A stretch of 64,000 nucleotides of DNA from a virus: positions 1-64,000 of IMG/VR virus record IMGVR_UViG_3300008448_000014. One strand, 5' to 3'. Positions 42,079-50,101 of the stretch are shown piece after piece. Within the stretch, counting starts at the first letter, position 1. The number at the start of each line of letters is the position of its first letter. Below the pieces are notes generated by a model. The model was not told where the DNA came from. It ran no database searches and saw only the letters and a list, made by a program, of their open reading frames with translations. The translations under genes and the position numbers were made by a program.

Positions 42079-42249
42079 TTATTTTTTAGGTTCTACAAAT
42101 ATTTTTAATGTTCTACCATCATCTTGATATGATAATTCTACATCAGAATTATATATTACATATGCTCTTCCTGTATGATCTATCACTTCAAGTCTTGTAA
42201 CTTTAGGTAGTTTATAAATTCCATCAACTATTACTTCTCCATCTTTCAT
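42079..42249 (-). CDS. Hypothetical small protein, 56 aa
   Basis: KDGEVIVDGIYKLPKVTRLEV: beta-rich, possibly an SH3-like or OB-like barrel. Overlaps the next gene by 4 bases. Confidence 0.6.
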   Translation of the reverse strand: MKDGEVIVDGIYKLPKVTRLEVIDHTGRAYVIYNSDVELSYQDDGRTLKIFVEPKK

Positions 42250-42452
42250 AATCCTTTTTCTTTTTTATATATTTCTAATAGTTCTTTAGTTGAATGATTA
42301 ATCCAAAGTTCTGAATGAAATTGAATCCACTTTGCAAACTCAATAGCAAATTCATCTGCTATTTGCTCTATGATTTCAGCATCCTCAAAAATTGGAATAA
42401 CATAATAGCTTCCTTTATTTGTGGCTTTTGCAAACCTATCTCTTAGTGTCAT
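42246..42452 (-). CDS. Hypothetical protein, 68 aa
   Basis: Begins TLRDRFAKATNKGSYYVI; central EQIADEFAIEFAKWI. Helical. Belongs to a common style of small phage proteins (WIxxHxE near the C-terminus). Function unknown. Confidence 0.6.
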   Translation of the reverse strand: MTLRDRFAKATNKGSYYVIPIFEDAEIIEQIADEFAIEFAKWIQFHSELWINHSTKELLEIYKKEKGL

Positions 42453-42940
42453 AAATGTATTTGTATTTTTCTTGTTTCACATCCCATTTTATGTTTACCT
42501 CCTGCTAAATTACAATAAGCACACTTCTCTGTAATAATCTTATATCCTGTATCAATAGGCTTAAAGTCTTTAACTATATAGTCTTTAAAACCAAAACTAT
42601 CTAATGACATACCTCTAGACATATAAGGACCACCTGAAGGGTCAACCATATCAATCTCATTTTTTAATGAATCAACCATCTTTACATATTCAGGATAATG
42701 ATATGTATGAGTTTCATCATCCCATTCATGTACAGCTTTCTTAAATAATTCTAAAGACATTCTTTCTCCATTGTAAAAGTTTTCTATATGATCTTTGCAA
42801 TATTTATCATATGCTTTTGTATAATCATTTGGCATACCTATTCTACAATATTCAAAATTACCTTGCCATAAGATGTCTTGATTTTCATCTTCTGTATATG
42901 TGAATATATCACCATATCTATTTTTATAAGTTTTTTCCAT
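42449..42940 (-). CDS. Putative zinc-site protein, 163 aa
   Basis: The C-terminal CAYCNLAGGKHKMGC can bind zinc. Upstream is a mostly polar helical sequence with MDSFGF-like turns. No enzyme family recognised. Confidence 0.6.
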   Translation of the reverse strand: MEKTYKNRYGDIFTYTEDENQDILWQGNFEYCRIGMPNDYTKAYDKYCKDHIENFYNGERMSLELFKKAVHEWDDETHTYHYPEYVKMVDSLKNEIDMVDPSGGPYMSRGMSLDSFGFKDYIVKDFKPIDTGYKIITEKCAYCNLAGGKHKMGCETRKIQIHL

Positions 42941-42944
42941 AATA

Positions 42945-43562
42945 TTAAATATCTGTTGCTCCTATACTATCTGTTTCTTTTGTATTAATTCCTTCTTTTA
43001 ATAATTCTATAAAAGGTTCATAACTTCTCTGATTCAGATATGTTGAAGAGTTTTGCATATATTTTAGTTTGTTAGTGTTTTCTTTAAATGAAGCCTCTTT
43101 CTTTTGTAAAACATCAAGATTTAAAGCATCAATTAATTGTTTAGATGTGTATTCTCCTTCAAGAAGTATTTTATCAAACTTAACTCTACAATCATCAGGA
43201 TTTTGTCTTAATGTTCTACTTCCTGTAAATGTTTTACCTTTGTATGTAAAAGTATCTGTACCAGGAAATGTCTTATACCACTGTTCAAACTCTGTAACTG
43301 TTTTCTTTTTGATAATCTTCTTTTGTCCTTTACTTTCAAGGAATAATAAAAGCTCAACACCATGGGTAGTAATTTTACTATCATCTGTAATGAGGCCTTT
43401 TCTTAGCAGTCCTTGTTGTAATCCAGCAATTTTCATACTTTCTTCTCCTAATTCACTTATATCAAATCCTTCATTAACTAGTTTTAGTAAGAAGATGTGA
43501 TCTAAACTGTAAGATCTTTTTTGTAGTTCTATAAAATGATGATTTTCTAATGTAATTTTCAT
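42945..43562 (-). CDS. Hypothetical protein with winged-helix-like N-terminus, 205 aa
   Basis: SYSLDHIFLLKLVNEGFD, LQQGLLRKGLITDD and TTHGVELLLFLES suggest a winged-helix fold. The C-terminal FPGTDTFTYKGKTFTGSRTLRQN resembles phage replication or regulation proteins only loosely. The N-terminal gene part overlaps the next gene by 88 bases. Confidence 0.55.
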   Translation of the reverse strand: MKITLENHHFIELQKRSYSLDHIFLLKLVNEGFDISELGEESMKIAGLQQGLLRKGLITDDSKITTHGVELLLFLESKGQKKIIKKKTVTEFEQWYKTFPGTDTFTYKGKTFTGSRTLRQNPDDCRVKFDKILLEGEYTSKQLIDALNLDVLQKKEASFKENTNKLKYMQNSSTYLNQRSYEPFIELLKEGINTKETDSIGATDI

Positions 43563-43692
43563 TAAATATTATTTTTGCTGGTTTTCTGTTCTGTTCTTTT
43601 TCCCATTTTTCCCATGATGCTTGTAAATCCATTTCTCTTTCAAGAGCATATATATAATCATGGTCATATTCTTTCTCCCAATCTATATCCAT
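43474..43692 (-). CDS. Hypothetical protein, 72 aa (long overlap)
   Basis: DIDWEKEYDHDYIYALEREM starts an acidic helix. The last 29 residues overlap the start of the 205-residue gene in another frame. They may be real dual coding or read-through caused by a lost earlier stop. Confidence 0.5.
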   Translation of the reverse strand: MDIDWEKEYDHDYIYALEREMDLQASWEKWEKEQNRKPAKIIFNENYIRKSSFYRTTKKILQFRSHLLTKTS

Positions 43693-43694
43693 AA

Positions 43695-43808
43695 CTAATT
43701 ATCAGTTATAATTGCTAAAACAAATAATACAATTAATATACATACATAAACTGTATTAGCTTTTTTCATTACTTTTTTATATTCAATTGATTCTTCTTCT
43801 TCTGTCAT
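43695..43808 (-). CDS. Single-pass membrane peptide, 37 aa
   Basis: TEEEESIEYKKVMKKANTVY then a hydrophobic helix (VCILIVLFVLAIIT). Ends two bases before the next gene. Role unknown. Confidence 0.6.
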   Translation of the reverse strand: MTEEEESIEYKKVMKKANTVYVCILIVLFVLAIITDN

Positions 43809-43818
43809 ATTTTTATAT

Positions 43819-44019
43819 TTATTTAATTTGAATAATTAATTCTTTATTTAGTTTATTACAAAACTTTTCTAATTGGTCTAATGATAAATCTAATCTACCA
43901 CTTAACCATTGAGTCATATTTGGCGTATGAGCTTTATATCCTAACATTATACAAAAATCTGTCTGAGAGCAATTATAGCTTTGAAATAAGTCCCATAATA
44001 TTTGATTAGATTGTTTCAT
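43819..44019 (-). CDS. Small HTH protein (XRE-like), 66 aa
   Basis: CSQTDFCIMLGYKAHTPNMTQWLSG follows the helix-turn-helix spacing of Cro/C1-type regulators, in reduced form. Overlaps the next gene by 4 bases. Target unknown. Confidence 0.6.
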   Translation of the reverse strand: MKQSNQILWDLFQSYNCSQTDFCIMLGYKAHTPNMTQWLSGRLDLSLDQLEKFCNKLNKELIIQIK

Positions 44020-44273
44020 AATCCTTTTATTCTAAGACCATAAGCCATATCAAACTGGTCAAACCATTTCTCTCCTCTTAGTCTGTTACATTTATAAATC
44101 TTTCTAATCAATTTAATGGCATATTTTTTAAATTCATTATGCTGTTCTCTAGTCATAGTGAAATTAAAATACCATCTGTCATCATCTATAGCATCTAATC
44201 TAGTTTTACCAACCATATTAAGTTCATAGTCTACAAGATGCTGAACTAAGTTTTCTCTTGTAAGTTTTTCCAT
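44016..44273 (-). CDS. Hypothetical protein, 85 aa
   Basis: MTREQHNEFKKYAIKLIRKIY and GEKWFDQFDMAYGLRI: helical, basic. Reminiscent of small conserved phage proteins, function unknown. Confidence 0.6.
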   Translation of the reverse strand: MEKLTRENLVQHLVDYELNMVGKTRLDAIDDDRWYFNFTMTREQHNEFKKYAIKLIRKIYKCNRLRGEKWFDQFDMAYGLRIKGL

Positions 44274-44275
44274 AA

Positions 44276-44461
44276 TTATAATTTCTTTAATCTATTATAA
44301 CATCTTAATTCACAATGAAATTCATGTTCAACTTCACATTCAACTTCTTTATGGTCTACATGTTGAAGTATAAATAATAATTTTTCATAATCAAAATCTT
44401 CTTTTTTATATTTTTTAAGAAGTTTATGCTTTTTAATTATTTTTTTAATAAATTTTATCAT
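44276..44461 (-). CDS. Hypothetical protein, 61 aa
   Basis: Basic N-terminus (IKFIKKIIKKHKLLKKYKK) and His/Cys-containing C-terminal part (VECEVEHEFHCELRC). It overlaps the HNH gene by 4 bases. Function unknown. Confidence 0.55.
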   Translation of the reverse strand: MIKFIKKIIKKHKLLKKYKKEDFDYEKLLFILQHVDHKEVECEVEHEFHCELRCYNRLKKL

Positions 44462-45135
44462 AATTTTTTAAATGTTTTATTAATCCATTCTGCAAACAAC
44501 AATAACTCTTCAACTGTAGCAGAATTTTTAATTGTATTAGCTTTCATTGAAATAATTTGTATATTACCTTTTATATATCCTTTAGTGTTATCAATTCTGT
44601 CTACAGAAGGCGAAAATTTATAATTATCTTTAGTTCCTTGTATTATAGGCTGTAACAGAATAGGACATATTTTTGGTATAACAATATCTTCTAGAGTAAT
44701 ATTAAATTCTATTCCTTTTTTTAAAGCTCTATCTTTACAACCTTTTAACAAAACTGCAGAAATATTTCTTAATCTACTTTCTCTTTTTTGTTTATTAATT
44801 TTTTCTTTAAAAATAGGATCATTATGTATTTTTTCTTTTCTTACAGCTCCAGATTTTTTAGCATATTCAGAAACTTTGTGTTTTTCTGAACAACATGTTT
44901 TACACCAAGTGTGTAATCCACCTTGTAATCCTGCATTTTTTGAAAACTCTTTTGCAGGTTTTGTTTTTTTACAACAAAAACAAGTTTTTTCAGTTAATGT
45001 TATTTCATATCTTTTAGTTTGTTTGATTAATGATGCACACTTTCTACAAGTACTTATAGTACCATCTAATGTTAATTTTGAATTTACAAATTCAATTAAA
45101 GGTTTTTCAATATTGCAATGTTTACAAATCTTCAT
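44458..45135 (-). CDS. HNH endonuclease with zinc fingers, probably homing
   Basis: 225 residues from ATG 45135 (KICKHCNIEKP); an upstream start at 45159 is unlikely. Three zinc pairs (CKHC, CRKC, CFCC/CKTC) precede an HNH-like SPSVDRIDNTKGYIKGNIQIISM. The DRIDNTKGY ... N pattern is typical of homing HNH enzymes. Located immediately downstream of the DNA polymerase and separated from it by a hairpin. Confidence 0.8.
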   Translation of the reverse strand: MKICKHCNIEKPLIEFVNSKLTLDGTISTCRKCASLIKQTKRYEITLTEKTCFCCKKTKPAKEFSKNAGLQGGLHTWCKTCCSEKHKVSEYAKKSGAVRKEKIHNDPIFKEKINKQKRESRLRNISAVLLKGCKDRALKKGIEFNITLEDIVIPKICPILLQPIIQGTKDNYKFSPSVDRIDNTKGYIKGNIQIISMKANTIKNSATVEELLLFAEWINKTFKKL

Positions 45136-45144
45136 AATTACTTT

Positions 45145-45183
45145 ATTTAATGAGCTCAAATTTACTTAAAGAACTCATTAAAT
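45145..45183 (-). promoter_or_regulatory. Hairpin with -7-like element upstream of the HNH gene
   Basis: ATTTAATGAG (45145-45154) and CTCATTAAAT (45174-45183) form a 10-bp stem. TAAATTTG (minus strand 45164-45157), 8/8 to the -7 consensus, sits inside the loop. No TTG at normal spacing. Could end the polymerase transcript or start that of the HNH gene. Confidence 0.5.
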
Positions 45184-45211
45184 AAAAATATTTAACAAGA
45201 AATTAACATTA

Positions 45212-47242
45212 TCACTTTGCATCATACCAAGAATTTCCATAATGTGCGTCTGCCTTGATTTTTAATGTTTGTAAATAATGGTTTCCACCTTCAATCATAG
45301 CTTCTTCAACTTTAGTTCTAGCTAATTCTGCTAAATCTACAGGACATTCTATTACTAATTCATCATGTACAGAATTACATATTTTAATTATATTAATATA
45401 ATTATTATCAACTATCCAATCAAAAAGTATTAAAGCACTTCTCTTAATCATCATGGCACTTCTGGCTTGAACAGGGTTGTTAAGGCATAAACGTTGGTAT
45501 TCAGATTTAAGTTTAAAAAATTGACTCACTTCTGTTTTCTTTGACTTATAATATGTCACAGCTTTAGGAAATATATATGTATATTCATTTCCTTTTTCTT
45601 TCTCATCAAACTTCTTTTTATAATCTAATTTACCTTGTTTATATAACTGCCATTGTTCTTTAGTTATAGCCTCAACTTTACCTTTGTATTCATTAAACTT
45701 ATCAAACTTTGGTAGAGCTAGTTTCCAACCATCTGCAGATTCTATATATCCTTGCTTAACAGCTTTATTGAATTCTTCTGCTCCCCATGTATACAATCCT
45801 TCATGAAGTTCTTTAAAAGCATCTTCAATTCTATATGCTTGTACTAATGGTATTCCTTCATTTTGATGAATAGTATATGCAGAACCACCATATTGAAATG
45901 CAAACCTTGGACTCTTTGCTGCTTGTCTTTTAGATTTATGTTCTTTAATGATTGTTTCATCATCAAGTTCTTCTAATTCTGGATATAAAACTCTAGCAAA
46001 AGCACAATGCAAATCATCTCCATTAACTACAGAAGATGTCATTGCAGCATCTCCAGATAAATCTGCAGCTACAACAGTTTCTTGACCACTATAATCACAA
46101 ACAATAATTACATTACCTTTATTAGCTTTAAAACACTTTCTTGTAATACTATCAGAAGGAAAATTTAAAAAGTTTATATTTCCTTTTCTAGTAGATAGTC
46201 TAGCTGTATCAACCATAGGATTAAAGTTAGTGTATATACGTTCATTCTCTATTTGCTTGTATATACTTTCTCCAAAGGTTGTAACTCTATGATTAGCTTC
46301 TTGAAAACTAAGCCACATATCAACAAAATCATGTTTAGATTTCTTTATAATGTTTTCTCCAATACTATCTTTACCATCTTTATCCTTTGTAGGGATACCA
46401 AAAGCATTAAAGACTTTAAGCATTTGTGATGGTGAATTAATAGATACATGTATTCTTTTCTTTGTGTCAAACATATCTATTTGTCCATCTGCAAATTGTG
46501 GAAGATTATCATATATATACTCTTCAATTATAGTTTTCCATTTGAATGTATTTTCTATGTCTTCAACCATTTTATCTTTCCATGATTTAGAGCTAATAGG
46601 AAGCCCACATTGCTCAATATATGCTAAAGCTCTAATATATCTACAATGAAGATTATATGTCTCTGTAAAGCCTCTTTTATTGATTTTAAGCATTAATGCA
46701 TCATGTAACTCAATAAGTCTATCAACATCATTAAATGAATACTCAATTGTACTCTGTTGGCTTAATTTAACTATATGAATATTCTTTTGGTCTGTTTTGT
46801 CATATATAACATCAAGTTCTCTTTCCATCACTTTACCAAAATCATGTCTATAAGGCATAAAGTCTTTATCAACTTGTCCATTATATATAATCTTACTAGC
46901 AAGCATTGTATCTCTAACATCTTTAGGATAGAATCCATACTTATAACAAAACCCTACATCAAATAATGCATTATGAAATATTAATGTCTTGCTCTCTATA
47001 TAAGGAACCAAATCACTAAACTTATAACTATTTTCTCCACTAGTATATAAGTCTATAATATAATTGTTTTTTCCTGTTCCAATTTGTACACAAAATATAT
47101 CACAATGTCTTGGTTGAAGTCCACTAGTTTCTGTGTCTATTCCTATAATATCAGGTAAAATTAAATCAGTTAAATCACAGTAATTATACTTACCAATTTT
47201 TTCAAAATATTTTTTATTTTTAGTTATAATAAAATTTGCCAT
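45212..47242 (-). CDS. polA: DNA polymerase, family A with 3'-5' exonuclease
   Basis: 676 residues. Exonuclease motifs DTETSG (Asp36, Glu38), FHNALFD (about 89-95), YSFND (168-172). Polymerase motif A VCDYSGQE (Asp383), motif B RQAAKSPRFAFQYG (439-452), motif C VHDE (625-628). Replicative enzyme. The first 40 codons are a replacement: a diverged older copy remains at 48062-48184, upstream of a GIY-YIG gene whose stop overlaps this start (TAATG). Confidence 0.95.
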   Translation of the reverse strand: MANFIITKNKKYFEKIGKYNYCDLTDLILPDIIGIDTETSGLQPRHCDIFCVQIGTGKNNYIIDLYTSGENSYKFSDLVPYIESKTLIFHNALFDVGFCYKYGFYPKDVRDTMLASKIIYNGQVDKDFMPYRHDFGKVMERELDVIYDKTDQKNIHIVKLSQQSTIEYSFNDVDRLIELHDALMLKINKRGFTETYNLHCRYIRALAYIEQCGLPISSKSWKDKMVEDIENTFKWKTIIEEYIYDNLPQFADGQIDMFDTKKRIHVSINSPSQMLKVFNAFGIPTKDKDGKDSIGENIIKKSKHDFVDMWLSFQEANHRVTTFGESIYKQIENERIYTNFNPMVDTARLSTRKGNINFLNFPSDSITRKCFKANKGNVIIVCDYSGQETVVAADLSGDAAMTSSVVNGDDLHCAFARVLYPELEELDDETIIKEHKSKRQAAKSPRFAFQYGGSAYTIHQNEGIPLVQAYRIEDAFKELHEGLYTWGAEEFNKAVKQGYIESADGWKLALPKFDKFNEYKGKVEAITKEQWQLYKQGKLDYKKKFDEKEKGNEYTYIFPKAVTYYKSKKTEVSQFFKLKSEYQRLCLNNPVQARSAMMIKRSALILFDWIVDNNYINIIKICNSVHDELVIECPVDLAELARTKVEEAMIEGGNHYLQTLKIKADAHYGNSWYDAK

Positions 47243-48003
47243 TATTTGTTTCTTTTTACTTTTTTAAAGAATAATCCTTTATAAGATTTGTTATTTTTAA
47301 TTGCTCTAAATATATTTTGATAAGATACTATTTTATTTTTTAAATACTTTTTATTAAATTTTTTAGCATTAATATTGTAAAACTCAATATAATCAGGAAT
47401 TGGTAAATCATTTTCTTTTGTTCTAGAAAATCTATCTATTTCCAAAGTATTATCAAATCTTCTAAAAAAGTTCATATTAATATCATACACTTCTATGTCA
47501 TCAAACATATTTTTTCTAGCATCAGAAATGTTATTACATACTAAACCTTTATTCCAAGAAGGTTTACCTTTTTTAATATTAGATAAATGTTGCCTGTAAT
47601 TTTCATTATTTTTATATCTTTCCTTTAATGTATCACTTATTTTTTTCTTTACATCACTATTACAAGGAGGTTGAGTAGTAACATCACTTATATTGTATCC
47701 ATTTTTAATACTATTAAAAAAGTTTATATAAAAAGATTCTTTTTCTCTTATAAAAGGTATATTATTATTTTCTAATATTTCTATTACAGAAAATTCAAAA
47801 TTTTCTATACCATGTTTTAAAACAGAATTATTTAAATAACTATTATGATGGTTACCTGTCTTAAGTTTTCTTACATGTTCAGTATATCTTCTTTTAAAAG
47901 TCATTTTTGTTGACCCAATGTAAACTTTATTATTTAATAAGTTTTTTATCATATAAACTCCTGAAAGTTTAAATGTTTCTAAATTTGGTATTGCTATTTT
48001 CAT
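47242..48003 (-). CDS. GIY-YIG homing endonuclease inserted in the polymerase gene
   Basis: 253 residues. After a 14-residue lead, GVYMIKNLLNNKVYIGST is the GIY-YIG core with KRRYTEH and a downstream Glu helix (IREKESFYINFFN). C-terminal DVKKKISDTLKERYKN is NUMOD3-like, followed by a NUMOD1/HTH-like tail. It separates the relic polymerase start from the repaired polymerase gene. Confidence 0.9.
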   Translation of the reverse strand: MKIAIPNLETFKLSGVYMIKNLLNNKVYIGSTKMTFKRRYTEHVRKLKTGNHHNSYLNNSVLKHGIENFEFSVIEILENNNIPFIREKESFYINFFNSIKNGYNISDVTTQPPCNSDVKKKISDTLKERYKNNENYRQHLSNIKKGKPSWNKGLVCNNISDARKNMFDDIEVYDINMNFFRRFDNTLEIDRFSRTKENDLPIPDYIEFYNINAKKFNKKYLKNKIVSYQNIFRAIKNNKSYKGLFFKKVKRNK

Positions 48004-48007
48004 AGCA

Positions 48008-48039
48008 CAAATATATAAAATTTACATTAGATACACAAA
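48008..48039 (-). promoter_or_regulatory. Promoter of the polymerase-linked GIY-YIG gene (leaderless)
   Basis: Minus strand TTTG (48039-48036), 20-base spacer, TATATTTG (48015-48008): a full match to the Bacteroidota consensus. The ATG (48003) is only 4 bases further, so the transcript would begin at about the start codon. Confidence 0.7.
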
Positions 48040-48061
48040 CATTTTTAAACATTAGTTAGTT

Positions 48062-48184
48062 TTAACCTGTTGTTTCACTATCACAAGCAATTACATCTGG
48101 AAGAATCATATCTTCTAAACTACAATAATTGTAATCACCAATGCTTTCAAACTGTTCTTTATTCTTGCATACTATATAGTTCAT
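48062..48184 (-). pseudogene. Relic of the DNA polymerase 5' end (40 codons)
   Basis: From ATG 48184 the frame reads MNYIVCKNKEQFESIGDYNY, continues CSLEDMILPDVIACDSETTG, and meets TAA. It aligns with the start of the intact polymerase (KNK..FE.IG.YNYC.L.D.ILPD.I..D.ET.G), about 22 identities in 39. It breaks off just after the DxETxG exonuclease motif. It overlaps the end of the 147-residue gene by 26 bases, the natural operon arrangement. Confidence 0.93.
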
Positions 48185-48602
48185 CGTCTTCTTCTTCTGT
48201 TAAAAATTTAAGTACCACCTTCTGTTCTACAAAGTTAGGAATAATTGTTGAGATTTCCTCATCATAAAATGATTCATGTATCTCAATATCAAGCCATCCA
48301 TCATACTCATTAATTATAACATTTATATCTTTAAGGGATATAGGTCTTAATTCATCAACATGAACTCCTTCATCCCACCAACCTATTTCATGTGGTTCAG
48401 CAAGAATATCTCCATTTTCGTCAATAATACACACTTCCATAGGTGCACCATGTTCAACTAAAAACTTTTCCTTATCAAAAGGAATAGTTTCTAGTTCCCA
48501 TAATATTGTTTCATGTTCAGTAACTCTGACAAACAACATTCCTTTCTCTAGTTCTTTAGGCATATAACTCCTAAGAACTAATTCTGCTTCATAATTGTAC
48601 AT
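48159..48602 (-). CDS. Hypothetical protein, 147 aa
   Basis: Acidic, beta-rich: GMLFVRVTEHETILWELETIP, CIIDENGDILAEPHEIGWWDEG. No family recognised. Originally overlapped the polymerase start, which is now the relic at 48184. Confidence 0.65.
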   Translation of the reverse strand: MYNYEAELVLRSYMPKELEKGMLFVRVTEHETILWELETIPFDKEKFLVEHGAPMEVCIIDENGDILAEPHEIGWWDEGVHVDELRPISLKDINVIINEYDGWLDIEIHESFYDEEISTIIPNFVEQKVVLKFLTEEEDDELYSMQE

Positions 48603-48603
48603 G

Positions 48604-48855
48604 TCATTTTATATTAGTTAATGGATAAGCATCATAAACAGATTGAGGGTTAATGTAACGCTCGCTGTAATCAGTGCCATTAATCATTTGCCTCATAGTT
48701 GTTATTTTTGCTTCTTTAATAACTTTATCTAAAGCCTCTTTTACGTGCATTTGTGCAAATTCAATCATAGCATAATTAATATCATCTCCTGATAATATAT
48801 CAGTAGGTAAATTTTCTCTTTTTAAAAATTCTTCTGCTGTTGGTATATTTTTCAT
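48604..48855 (-). CDS. Hypothetical protein, 83 aa
   Basis: ATG at 48855 (KNIPTAEEFLKRENLP) fits a common Flavobacterium-phage start. Contains MIEFAQMHVKEALDKVIKEA. The IPTAEEFL and FAKxHVxxAL pattern is seen in many small phage proteins of these hosts. Function unknown. Confidence 0.7.
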   Translation of the reverse strand: MKNIPTAEEFLKRENLPTDILSGDDINYAMIEFAQMHVKEALDKVIKEAKITTMRQMINGTDYSERYINPQSVYDAYPLTNIK

Positions 48856-48856
48856 A

Positions 48857-49117
48857 TTATATAATTCTTTCATAGTTATGTCTAATAATACTATCTATCT
48901 TATTACTCAAATCTGTTAAATATGTGCTAGAACTTATTTCAGGAAAACCATACACTTTTGTTATTAATTCTTCACAAACTGGAAGTAAATCTTCCACTTT
49001 ATCTTTAAATCTTTTAGATAAAGGTTTTAGTTCATCTATTTCATGTGTATAATCAGCTAATAAAGCCATTAATACAGTGACTGTGTGACATATTTGTGCT
49101 TCTCTTTTTGGTGTCAT
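48857..49117 (-). CDS. Hypothetical protein, 86 aa
   Basis: Helical: ICHTVTVLMALLADYTHEID, then KDKVEDLLPVCEELITKVYG. Overlaps the next gene by 4 bases. Function unknown. Confidence 0.65.
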   Translation of the reverse strand: MTPKREAQICHTVTVLMALLADYTHEIDELKPLSKRFKDKVEDLLPVCEELITKVYGFPEISSSTYLTDLSNKIDSIIRHNYERII

Positions 49118-49341
49118 AACTTTTCTATTTTTTGTTTAATTTCTTGCCAATAAATTATTCTTGATTTCATCCAAACTTCACCACATTCTAAAAGTTCTTC
49201 AATAATTTCATCAACTGCTATTAATCCACATTGTTTTGCTATTGATGTGCAAAGTATTTCGTTACCGCATTCAGTGGCTTCGTTCATTAAAATAATACGA
49301 TACTGATTTACTAACTCTTCTGCTTTTTCTTTTGGTGTCAT
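49114..49341 (-). CDS. Hypothetical protein, 75 aa
   Basis: TPKEKAEELVNQYRIILMNE followed by KQCGLIAVDEIIEELLECGE: a pattern widespread in small Bacteroidota phage proteins (AxxLVxxY ... ALIxVDEII). Function unknown; the family call is from memory. Confidence 0.75.
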   Translation of the reverse strand: MTPKEKAEELVNQYRIILMNEATECGNEILCTSIAKQCGLIAVDEIIEELLECGEVWMKSRIIYWQEIKQKIEKL

Positions 49342-49637
49342 AATGTTATTAATTCTTCTTGTTCTACACTAATTTTATTTGTTACTTCTTCTATTTTTCT
49401 AAATCTATCTATTCTAAATGTAGGTTCCATAAATTTATTTACTAATTTAAACCATCTTGGTGGATTAATTATCTCTTCAAGTCTAACTCCTACAACAAAA
49501 TCAGAATCAACAATATCTCTTATAGTGTATTGTTTATCTTTAACTACCCAATTAGGACAATCTTTTAATAATTCTGCTACAGTATGTGGCTGCATTGAGC
49601 TATCAATGCAAACCACTTTGTCTCCTATATCAAACAT
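49338..49637 (-). CDS. Hypothetical protein, 99 aa
   Basis: FDIGDKVVCIDSSMQPHTVAEL, QYTIRDIVDSDFVVGVRLEE and PRWFKLVNKFMEPTFRIDRF: an SH3-like small phage domain with an FRxxRFxK ending that recurs in Bacteroidota phages. Overlaps the phosphoesterase gene by 13 bases. Confidence 0.7.
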   Translation of the reverse strand: MFDIGDKVVCIDSSMQPHTVAELLKDCPNWVVKDKQYTIRDIVDSDFVVGVRLEEIINPPRWFKLVNKFMEPTFRIDRFRKIEEVTNKISVEQEELITL

Positions 49638-50098
49638 AAATCATCAAATCTAACAGGTGTATAATTAATCATCTCTGCACATACATTAATATATCTAGCA
49701 TCATCTAAACTGTTTTGATGAACATGTCCATGAATATTATATGAATATCTAAACTCAAGTTGTGAAGGATGTATAGGACAATGTGTAAGAATAGCTTTTT
49801 TTTTATAATCTATCATTCCTGCTACACTATGTACATAATTTAACATTTCTTTTACATGTTGCCTTTGGTCATGATTACCAAGAACAACATTTATTAGACC
49901 TTGTAATCTACCTAAGATTTCATATTGTTTCTTTTCCATTGTTATATCTCCAAGTAAAAACACTACATCTTTTTTAGATATAGTGTTATTCCAGTTCTTT
50001 ACAATAAGCTCATTCATTTCTTCTGCAGAGCTAAATCCTCTTCTGATAGCCATATTCTCATGATGAAAATGTGGATCACTAAATAAATATGTACTCAT
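49625..50098 (-). CDS. Calcineurin-like phosphoesterase
   Basis: 157 residues. Metal-site motifs in order: SDPHFHHEN (Asp8, His10), LLGDIT, VVLGNHDQ, ILTHCPIHP, IHGHVH. Compact phage type. Could hydrolyse cyclic nucleotides, nucleotide ends or DNA; a role against signalling-based defence is possible but unproven. Confidence 0.85.
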   Translation of the reverse strand: MSTYLFSDPHFHHENMAIRRGFSSAEEMNELIVKNWNNTISKKDVVFLLGDITMEKKQYEILGRLQGLINVVLGNHDQRQHVKEMLNYVHSVAGMIDYKKKAILTHCPIHPSQLEFRYSYNIHGHVHQNSLDDARYINVCAEMINYTPVRFDDLCLI

Positions 50099-50101
50099 AT
50101 A

